DNA from: a virus
Virus record (IMG/VR): IMGVR_UViG_3300046477_000152
Coordinates: 1 to 40,999 of that record
Strand: one strand, 5' to 3'
Length of the DNA stretch: 40,999 bases
The notes under the pieces are model-generated. The model did not search any database. It had not been told where the DNA came from and worked only from the letters and a program-made list of their open reading frames with translations. Shown here in pieces: positions 29,411 to 34,717 of this stretch. The translations under genes were made by a program, and so were the position numbers. Position 1 is the stretch's first letter. Each line of letters opens with the position of its first letter.

Positions 29411-30184
29411 TTATCCGGCGACCAGACCTTCGTCGCCGAACGTGAGGGTCGGTTCCAGGGCCGCGTCCGTCTGCTGATAGCCGGGCCAGTCGTTCGATTC
29501 CCGGCAGACCTTGAAGCGTTCGAACCAGGTGCGCCAGGTCCGCATCCCGGTATCCAGCGCGAACGGCGTCAGCCGGAACGTCTGGACGACGTACGGCGCC
29601 GACGTCTCGACGGCGACGATGAACGCGTCGTCGAAGGTCCCCAGGCCCGCCAGCTGCGCGCCGTTCTGGTAGAAGGGAAGCTGCGCGAAGTAACCCAGGC
29701 GGTCCGCCGTGCGCTGGAAGGCGCCGGGCGAAGCGTCCGTCGTCGACTTCAGATCGACGATCCGGTTCGTCCCGTGATTCTTCACGACGTCGGTCGTCGA
29801 CCGACAGGGGATCCCGTCGACTTCGAAGTCGAACGTCTGTTCCCTGGCGCCTTCCAGCAGTTCGGCCGCCCGCGGATGGACGCGCACGGCCGCGGCGATC
29901 GCCTGGACCCTGTCGAAGTCGTCGGCCAGAAGGATTGTCGCGCTGGCCGGCGCGGCGGCCTTGAACGCTTCCCAGTCCTTCCCGGCGCGCCGGGCGCCTT
30001 CGAACTTCACCAGGCCGGCGCTGTCTTCCAGGACGGCCAGGTGGATCGCCGTCCCCAGCTGCATCGCCGCCGTTTCGTCGGTTCCGAATTCGTACGCCTG
30101 GCGGTAGTGGGCCGGCGACCGTCCCATCAGCTTCAGGTTCGAAAAGTGAACGTGTCCGCAGCGCGGGCCGCAATGCTTCGCCAT
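29411..30184 (-). CDS. RecE/RecB-like PD-(D/E)XK exonuclease
   Basis: This 257-aa protein shows the order of the RecB/RecE (PDDEXK_1) nuclease fold. LGTAIHLAVLE (43-53) supplies the conserved G-x-x-x-H. RSTTDVV follows with D132, then RIVDLKSTT (141-149) with the D144-x-K146 pair, then RLGYFAQLPFY (162-172) with the conserved Y/Q. It probably resects double-stranded ends for phage recombination or genome processing. A CGPRCGHVH cysteine/histidine motif near the N-terminus is an unusual addition. No RecT/Bet-type annealing protein is recognised next to it; the small upstream protein at 30275-30700 is the only candidate partner. Confidence 0.8.
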   Translation of the reverse strand: MAKHCGPRCGHVHFSNLKLMGRSPAHYRQAYEFGTDETAAMQLGTAIHLAVLEDSAGLVKFEGARRAGKDWEAFKAAAPASATILLADDFDRVQAIAAAVRVHPRAAELLEGAREQTFDFEVDGIPCRSTTDVVKNHGTNRIVDLKSTTDASPGAFQRTADRLGYFAQLPFYQNGAQLAGLGTFDDAFIVAVETSAPYVVQTFRLTPFALDTGMRTWRTWFERFKVCRESNDWPGYQQTDAALEPTLTFGDEGLVAG

Positions 30185-30273
30185 CAGCGTTTTCCTTTCG
30201 GCAGCGCGAGCGGATCGTAAGCGGCGATCGCCAGCAGGGCGACCATTGCGAGAATCGTCGCGATAGCGTCCAC
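30184..30273 (-). CDS. Possible 29-aa membrane peptide
   Basis: A GTG frame of 29 codons fills the space between two real genes and shares a base with the nuclease start (TGATG). It has one hydrophobic stretch (IATILAMVALLAIAAY) and a basic end. The packing favours it but the length is too short for confidence. Confidence 0.3.
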   Translation of the reverse strand: MDAIATILAMVALLAIAAYDPLALPKGKR

Positions 30274-30274
30274 G

Positions 30275-30700
30275 TCAGCCGTCCTCGCCCGGTTCGCGCG
30301 CGCCGGCGTGTTCGGGCGCGGCCGGTTCCGGCATCGTTTCGGGATCGGCGAATTCGCCGGCCTTCGCCTTCGCCGCGGGCGCGGTCGGGCGGACGCGGAT
30401 GCAGTCGACCGTCTTCGGGCCGAACCGCGTCGTCGTCGGGTACAGCGTGATCCGCTTCCCGATCCATTCCTCAAAGTCCGGCCCGTAGATACCGGCGATC
30501 AGCAGGCCGTTCGTGATGCAGCAGACCAGGCCGCGCGCGTCCTTCGATTCCTTGAAGTAAAGGATCGGTTTCCGTTCCTCCTTCGTTTCGTTTTTCACCT
30601 TCGCCTGTTTCACCTGGGCGATCGTGACGGTGACGTCGCGACCTTTCAGGTCGTAGGCGTAGATGTAATTCCGGTCGTACATCGTTCGAAAATCCGTCAT
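30275..30700 (-). CDS. Possible ssDNA-associated recombination partner of the nuclease
   Basis: This 141-aa protein has a beta-rich core: YIYAYDLKGRDVTVTIAQVK, a KPILYFKESK strand, ARGLVCCITNGLLIAGIYG, then EEWIGKRITLYPTTTRFG and VDCIRVRP. It ends in an acidic, Pro/Ala-rich tail (PEPAAPEHAGAREPGEDG). The small-barrel core with an acidic flexible tail and a place beside a RecE-like nuclease would suit a single-strand-binding protein or annealing partner. It has its own strong ribosome site (GGGGAGGAACC). Similar proteins are found in other phages without known function. The role is an inference. Confidence 0.5.
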   Translation of the reverse strand: MTDFRTMYDRNYIYAYDLKGRDVTVTIAQVKQAKVKNETKEERKPILYFKESKDARGLVCCITNGLLIAGIYGPDFEEWIGKRITLYPTTTRFGPKTVDCIRVRPTAPAAKAKAGEFADPETMPEPAAPEHAGAREPGEDG

Positions 30701-30718
30701 GGTTCCTCCCCTTGTCGG

Positions 30719-30856
30719 TTAGCGCCGCGGGCGCGGCGAGCGGTTCGAACGTCGCCAGTCGGCGACGGAAAGACAGACCAGGCCGAGAAGGACGACGCCC
30801 AGGGCGATCCAGTCGCCGACGGCGTGCGAATCAAGCCAGGACATGAAGCCGCTCAT
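30719..30856 (-). CDS. 45-aa membrane protein
   Basis: The ATG at 30856 overlaps the upstream stop (ATGA). One hydrophobic helix (GDWIALGVVLLGLVCLSVAD) is followed by an Arg-rich end (RRSNRSPRPRR). It is the last of a run of small membrane proteins, all coupled. Function unknown. Confidence 0.45.
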   Translation of the reverse strand: MSGFMSWLDSHAVGDWIALGVVLLGLVCLSVADWRRSNRSPRPRR

Positions 30857-31005
30857 GGCTTCCACGGCCGCGTGCGCGTGAACTGTTCGAAGCGCTTCCA
30901 TTCGTCCAGCGCGGCCTGAAAGCCGCGAGCGTGACCGACTTCGAAAATGACGGCGCCGACGATCAGAACGACGCCGATGGCGCACGCGACGGTCAGCACG
31001 TTCAT
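30853..31005 (-). CDS. 50-aa membrane protein
   Basis: The ATG at 31005 overlaps the upstream stop (ATGA). An N-terminal hydrophobic helix (VACAIGVVLIVGAVIF) is followed by a helical, charged tail (FQAALDEWKRFEQF) that would lie in the cytoplasm or periplasm. Function unknown. Confidence 0.45.
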   Translation of the reverse strand: MNVLTVACAIGVVLIVGAVIFEVGHARGFQAALDEWKRFEQFTRTRPWKP

Positions 31006-31304
31006 GGTTCCCCCCTTTCGGACTTGACGCGCGCGACGTAACAGGTCGCGCATTCGCCGCGGCCGTCATGGACGCAGCGCAGAAGGAAAGGCGGACGCGG
31101 TTCGTGGAAGGCGCGGTCGCGCGCGTCGTCCAGCGCCGCCTGCGGGACGGCCGGGACGTCGCCGTGAACATCCGGAACGCGATCCGTCTCGCGATCGAAG
31201 CGGCGCGTTTCGAAGACGGCCCAGCAGTAGACGACGAAGACGAGCGCGACCATGCCGGCCGCGACGTATCCCAGGAACGACAGCGCGGTCGCCAGGGCGA
31301 TCAC
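31002..31304 (-). CDS. Membrane protein with cytoplasmic cysteine motif
   Basis: The GTG at 31304 overlaps the upstream stop (GTGA), giving 100 aa. One hydrophobic segment lies near residues 9-30 (SFLGYVAAGMVALVFVVYCW). The soluble tail is acidic and ends with CVHDGRGECATC, a C-x(7)-C-x-x-C pattern that could bind zinc. Membrane anchor plus metal-binding tail is unusual for so small a protein. Function unknown. Confidence 0.48.
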   Translation of the reverse strand: MIALATALSFLGYVAAGMVALVFVVYCWAVFETRRFDRETDRVPDVHGDVPAVPQAALDDARDRAFHEPRPPFLLRCVHDGRGECATCYVARVKSERGEP

Positions 31305-31471
31305 GGCTTCACCTGAAGGAAGCGCCCGCGCTTCACGACGAATTCGCTGACGACGGCGCCGGCGACGAAGATGCGATAGCCGTCGGCCGGGAACGGATGG
31401 GCGATCGGCCGCGGCTTCGCGCCCGGGACCGGGCGGACGCCCGACGTCGGGTTTTTCGCGGGCCGCTTCAC
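31301..31471 (-). CDS. 56-aa protein of unknown function
   Basis: This GTG-started frame overlaps genes on both sides by 4 bases (GTGA). It encodes 56 aa with a Pro/basic N-terminal half and a beta-prone C-terminal half (YRIFVAGAVVSEFVVKRG). The packing supports it. No motif is recognised. Confidence 0.42.
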   Translation of the reverse strand: MKRPAKNPTSGVRPVPGAKPRPIAHPFPADGYRIFVAGAVVSEFVVKRGRFLQVKP

Positions 31472-31917
31472 GGCCGATACCTTTCGCGTTCCAGGCCGCG
31501 CGGGAAATGGGCCGCCGCTTCCTCGAAAGACAGTTTCTCGCCGTACGCCGCGACGAAGACGGGCGAACCGATCCCGGCGTAAGCGGCGTAATCGCCGACG
31601 CCGCCCGCGACCAGGACGACCAGGACGTCGACGACGCAGGGCGCGGCGCCGACCATTTCCTTCGGGTAGCCGCGGCGGTCGACGCCCAGGACCGTCCCGG
31701 GTTCGGCGTCCACCTTCGGCGGCGTCGCTGGTGCGTCGGCCGTGACGTCGTCGCCCGCGGTCCGCTTCATGGTGTCGGCGCAGCCGTGGCAGAACAGCGC
31801 GGCGTGGCCGCAGACGATCAGGCGGCGCGAAGCGTAAAGGCCGCAGGCGCCGGCGACATGGCCGCCGGACTTTTCGCAGGCGTCGTTTTCGCAGTCGCAG
31901 CGGCGCGGGTTAGTCAT
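31468..31917 (-). CDS. Cys/His-rich N-terminal protein
   Basis: This 149-aa protein begins with many cysteines and histidines (CDCENDACEKSGGH, then IVCGHAALFCHGC) in the first 50 residues, probably a zinc-binding module. A low-complexity linker leads to a beta/alpha C-terminal part (APCVVDVLVVLVAG). Its start overlaps the upstream gene by 8 bases. Function unknown. Confidence 0.5.
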   Translation of the reverse strand: MTNPRRCDCENDACEKSGGHVAGACGLYASRRLIVCGHAALFCHGCADTMKRTAGDDVTADAPATPPKVDAEPGTVLGVDRRGYPKEMVGAAPCVVDVLVVLVAGGVGDYAAYAGIGSPVFVAAYGEKLSFEEAAAHFPRGLERERYRP

Positions 31918-32086
31918 GGAGTCCCCCTTTCGCGCGCGCGGCCTTCAGGCGCGCGGCCAGCTTGTCGCGCCGGATGCAGGCGCGGCGGTACGCTTTCGGA
32001 TCGCGGCCGGTGTAAGGAAGTTCCTTCAGCGTGAAGTCCAGCGCGCGTTCCAGGTGCGCGATTTTTTCGGCCAGCTTCGGCGTCAT
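31910..32086 (-). CDS. 58-aa helical basic protein
   Basis: The ATG at 32086 overlaps the stop of the ribbon-helix-helix gene (ATGA). The product is helical and basic (KIAHLERALDFTLKEL, then ACIRRDKLAARLKAARA). It may bind nucleic acid or pair with the upstream regulator, but no motif is recognised. Confidence 0.45.
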   Translation of the reverse strand: MTPKLAEKIAHLERALDFTLKELPYTGRDPKAYRRACIRRDKLAARLKAARAKGGLHD

Positions 32087-32295
32087 GCGACACCTACCCG
32101 TTCCACCTGGGCCGCGTCGGTCGCTTCGGCCGCGCGCGCCTGTTCGACGATTTCCCTGACGATGGACGAGACGGATCGGTCCCCTTCGCTGCGCGCCTTC
32201 GACGACAGCCAGGTCCGCGTCGCCGCCGGGAACCGGATATAAGTTCCGATCCCGTGCGCGGCGTCCGCGCGCGGAAGTTTCTTCTTTCGCTTCAT
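32083..32295 (-). CDS. Ribbon-helix-helix (Arc/CopG-type) DNA-binding protein
   Basis: This 70-aa protein has the ribbon-helix-helix layout. A strand (GTYIRFPAA) is followed by a first helix (TRTWLSSKARSEG), a turn with DRSVSS, and a second helix (IVREIVEQARAAEA). The basic N-terminus (MKRKKKLPR) may add DNA contacts. Such dimers bind short dyads and usually repress. It is the only clear transcription regulator in the window, so it is a candidate to act at the dyads in 22026-22749 or the divergent promoters at 33257-33299. It has a good ribosome site (AGGAGAATAACC). Confidence 0.72.
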   Translation of the reverse strand: MKRKKKLPRADAAHGIGTYIRFPAATRTWLSSKARSEGDRSVSSIVREIVEQARAAEATDAAQVERVGVA

Positions 32296-32297
32296 GG

Positions 32298-32606
32298 TTA
32301 TTCTCCTGTCCCTTCGTTGTCGCGGTTGAGCGTCGAAAGCGTGCGCGGCGCGAGCCGGTCCGCGGCGCCCGCGGGTCCGATCGCTTCGATCGCTTCGACG
32401 GCGGACATGTTGCCGGCGCCGCGCGCGTTCTCGCGGTCCCAGCGGTCCAGTTTGCGGCGGCAGTCGTCGGCGATGCGGGCGGCGCGCAGCATCGTCTGAA
32501 TCGCGCGGTCGTACCGGGCGCCTTCGCGCAAGTAGCGGACTTCGCGCAGCGTCGGCTTCGGCGCGTCGCCCATCGTGTCGGGCCGCTTCGTCGTCTTCGG
32601 TCGCAT
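32298..32606 (-). CDS. Helical basic protein of unknown function
   Basis: This 102-aa protein is mostly helical and Arg-rich (VRYLREGARYDRAIQTMLRA, then DDCRRKLDRWDREN), with a GGAGTAACCG site upstream. It lies just upstream of the ribbon-helix-helix gene. Nucleic-acid binding is possible. No family is recognised. Confidence 0.48.
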   Translation of the reverse strand: MRPKTTKRPDTMGDAPKPTLREVRYLREGARYDRAIQTMLRAARIADDCRRKLDRWDRENARGAGNMSAVEAIEAIGPAGAADRLAPRTLSTLNRDNEGTGE

Positions 32607-32609
32607 CGG

Positions 32610-32918
32610 TTACTCCGCGCGCGGCGCGTCGACGACGTCGGCTTCGCGGAAAAACGCCGTCGCCGGCGTGGCGACATGTTCGGCGACGATCCGCGCGGCG
32701 ATCGCGCGGTTCAGCGGGCCGAATTCCTCGCGCGCCGCGTCGACCGTCAGGACGTAACCGTCGGTCGAATCGCCGGCGCCATTCTCGATTCGGAACCGGA
32801 CGCTGACGCCGTCGCCGTCGACGTACCAGCGGGCGCAGGGATGCATCGCGTTCCAGGGGATCGCGCGGCGATTGTCGGCGGCGGATTCGGTGTTCGTCGT
32901 CTTCCGGTTCGCGTTCAT
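32610..32918 (-). CDS. Hypothetical early protein
   Basis: This 102-aa protein has a beta-prone centre (GVSVRFRIENGAGDS, GYVLTVDAAREEF) and a helical end (NRAIAARIVAEHVATP). No motif is recognised. It is the second gene of the leftward early transcript and starts 3 bases after the first. Confidence 0.48.
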   Translation of the reverse strand: MNANRKTTNTESAADNRRAIPWNAMHPCARWYVDGDGVSVRFRIENGAGDSTDGYVLTVDAAREEFGPLNRAIAARIVAEHVATPATAFFREADVVDAPRAE

Positions 32919-32921
32919 GGC

Positions 32922-33224
32922 TTAGACGACCGGCCGGTTCGGATTCGTTGAGACGCGGAAGCGGCGCACAGGGCCGCCCCAGGACGGGCGGACGCCGGAC
33001 GCGGCGGTCCGAACGTAAACCGTGAAACCGCGGACGCGAAGGTTCGGGCGGAAGCCTGGTTCGTCGAGCGGGCGGCCATCCCAGCCGCGCCCGACAAGGA
33101 TCGGGACGCAGTACCCGGCGCCGCCGAAAAACGAAAGGAACCGGACGCGGCCCGGCCCGGCGTATTCGGTATGGGTCCCAGCCTGGACGCGGAACAGTCG
33201 GCGAAGTTCGGGCGCGATTCTCAT
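32922..33224 (-). CDS. First gene of the leftward early transcript, function unknown
   Basis: This 100-aa basic protein is rich in Arg, Gly and Pro, with strand-like segments (RVRFLSFFGGAGYCVPILVG, RVRGFTVYVRTAA). Its ATG has a strong ribosome site (GGAAGGAGA) and lies about 33 bases downstream of a candidate promoter. First-in-operon phage genes often act on the host immediately after entry, so a host-takeover role is plausible, but no motif supports a mechanism. Confidence 0.5.
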   Translation of the reverse strand: MRIAPELRRLFRVQAGTHTEYAGPGRVRFLSFFGGAGYCVPILVGRGWDGRPLDEPGFRPNLRVRGFTVYVRTAASGVRPSWGGPVRRFRVSTNPNRPVV

Positions 33225-33256
33225 GGTCGTTTGTCTCCTTCCCTTGCGGGACCTGA

Positions 33257-33286
33257 ATCATCCCGCCGTTTGTAAAGGTCTGTCAA
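33257..33286 (-). promoter_or_regulatory. Candidate early leftward promoter
   Basis: On the minus strand a perfect TTGACA (33281-33286) is followed after 18 bases by GATGAT (33257-33262). Transcription would begin about 25 bases before the first early gene at 33224. It overlaps the rightward promoter candidate, so the two may compete. The hexamer match is by eye. Confidence 0.5.
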
Positions 33287-33299
33287 GCCCTGTTATTAA
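33270..33299 (+). promoter_or_regulatory. Candidate rightward promoter for the plus-strand gene
   Basis: TTGTAA (33270-33275) and TATTAA (33294-33299) are separated by 18 bases, and the gene begins 57 bases further on. A GGTCTG/CAGACC inverted repeat (33277-33282 and 33315-33320) encloses the -10 region. Both directions share the same 30 bases, a switch-like layout. Confidence 0.42.
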
Positions 33300-33356
33300 A
33301 CGGCTGGCATTGTCCAGACCCGTCCTGATAGGCTTCCTGGCCGGAGGATTACGAAC

Positions 33357-33869
33357 ATGCCCCAGCCAGTACGCGCGAACCGCATCCACGCCCTGAAGGA
33401 CGAACTGGACAAAAAGGACGCCCAGCTGGTCGAAGTCCGCGGCGCCCTGATGCGGATCCTTCTGCTTCAGAACCAGAACGACGACCTGGCTTACCAGGTC
33501 CAGCAGCATCGAAACGCGCTGGAACAGGCGCACGACCAGAACCGTCAGGTGATAACGCTTTTCCTGGGCCGCCACGGGTACAACGACGGGAAGACGGTCG
33601 GCGCCGAGTTCAGCCAGGACGAGCTAGAACGCGCTTACTGCTGCGCGCCGCAGCTGACGACCGTCGACGACGACGCGCCGGGCCAGCGCTTTCGGCTGGA
33701 CCTGTCCCTTCCGGTTCGGGAACTGAAGCGGCCGGCGCCTCCGGCAGACAAGCCGGCTGACACGCCAGCGCCATCAGGAACGGCGGAAGGATCGGACCAG
33801 GGTTCCGCGCCGGATGATCCGGCAGCGCCGGCGACGAAACCCGACGGCAGCGAACCGCTTCCGTCATAG
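33357..33869 (+). CDS. Only plus-strand gene: coiled-coil protein with Pro/Ala-rich tail
   Basis: This 170-aa protein is preceded by a strong GGAGG site (CCGGAGGATTACGAAC) and its own promoter candidate. Residues about 10-70 form a helical coil (IHALKDELDKKDAQLVEVRG, then ALEQAHDQNRQVITLFL). A compact middle carries EFSQDELERAYCCAPQL, and residues about 120-170 are a flexible Pro/Ala/Asp tail. It has no helix-turn-helix motif that I can see. It faces the lysin gene and the two overlap by 6 bases at their stops. A regulatory or structural role are both possible. Confidence 0.65.
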   Translation: MPQPVRANRIHALKDELDKKDAQLVEVRGALMRILLLQNQNDDLAYQVQQHRNALEQAHDQNRQVITLFLGRHGYNDGKTVGAEFSQDELERAYCCAPQLTTVDDDAPGQRFRLDLSLPVRELKRPAPPADKPADTPAPSGTAEGSDQGSAPDDPAAPATKPDGSEPLPS

Positions 33870-34217
33870 CGCCAGGAAGTCCGCGACGGCGAACGTCGTC
33901 CCGCGCGCACGCTGGGCGTGGATATGTTCGTTCGCCGTCCCGGCCGATTCCAGGAAGGCGAAAAACCGCGGGCCGAGCGCCGCCGACAGCGCCGCGACCA
34001 GGTGCGCTTTGCGGTCCAGGGCGAAGTCGTGTGACCGGACGTCGTACGCTTCGCCCGAATGGTGAGGGTCGCCCGGGCCGGAATGGACGCCGTCGCAGGC
34101 CGACGTAATCACCAGGTCGACGCCTTCTTCCGCCGACAGCGTCTTCAGGGCCGCGAGGATCACGAAGCCGGCCGGCGCGACGACGGCGAAATCGACGCCG
34201 TCTTTCGTCGTCACCAT
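33864..34217 (-). CDS. M15-type peptidoglycan peptidase (lysin)
   Basis: I start it at the ATG at 34217 (117 aa); a GTG at 34214 is also possible. The M15 zinc-site pattern H-x-x-G-x-A-x-D is seen in HHSGEAYD (H52 to D59), after TSACDG. The second half E-x-x-H is EHIH (E97, H100). These are the zinc ligands and catalytic Glu of D-Ala-D-Ala carboxypeptidases and L-Ala-D-Glu endopeptidases that cut peptidoglycan stems. No signal peptide or cell-wall binding domain is present, and the size is that of a single catalytic domain. It closes the tail operon, so it may be the endolysin or a tail-tip enzyme. Confidence 0.78.
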   Translation of the reverse strand: MVTTKDGVDFAVVAPAGFVILAALKTLSAEEGVDLVITSACDGVHSGPGDPHHSGEAYDVRSHDFALDRKAHLVAALSAALGPRFFAFLESAGTANEHIHAQRARGTTFAVADFLAL

Positions 34218-34714
34218 TGCGACTGCGCCCATTCGCCAGGCGTCGGGACCAGGTCCCGCGTGACGATCGAGAAGTCGACTTCGTAGAACATTTGTTTCCC
34301 GGCCATCAGGACCGGCTGCCATTGCATCCCGTCGACGACGACGCCGCGCCAGGCGGCGCCCGTGAACATCCGGAACTGAAGGCCCGCGAACGTCAGCTGG
34401 TTCGCGATGCTATACGCCCACAGCCGATGCAGCAGCGTCAGGCCGTAGCTGGTCGACACCGGATCCGATTCGACCGCCTGGAAATGCATCAGCGCGTGAA
34501 GCTTGTAACCGAGCGGGAAGGACACCGTCGACCAGGCGAAGTTTTCCCACGGGCCGACGACCTTCGCTTCCTCGCCGGCGTCGATCGTGTTCAGGACGAC
34601 GCCCAGCGTCGTCTGCGCGCCGCCGCCGACGTTGAACAGGTACGGGCCGCCGATCACGCCGCCGACGCTGTTCACGACCTGGATCGCCGGCTGGCGTATG
34701 GGTGCAGTCGCCAT
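34211..34714 (-). CDS. Probable minor tail protein
   Basis: This 167-aa protein has a beta-rich style (IQVVNSVGGVIGGPYLFNVG, FAWSTVSFPLGYKLHALMHF, KQMFYEVDFSIVTRDLV). It lies between the large tail-tip protein and the lysin gene and has no signal or enzyme motif. A baseplate or tip adaptor is likely from position. It overlaps the lysin gene by 7 bases. Confidence 0.52.
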   Translation of the reverse strand: MATAPIRQPAIQVVNSVGGVIGGPYLFNVGGGAQTTLGVVLNTIDAGEEAKVVGPWENFAWSTVSFPLGYKLHALMHFQAVESDPVSTSYGLTLLHRLWAYSIANQLTFAGLQFRMFTGAAWRGVVVDGMQWQPVLMAGKQMFYEVDFSIVTRDLVPTPGEWAQSQW

Positions 34715-34717
34715 TCG

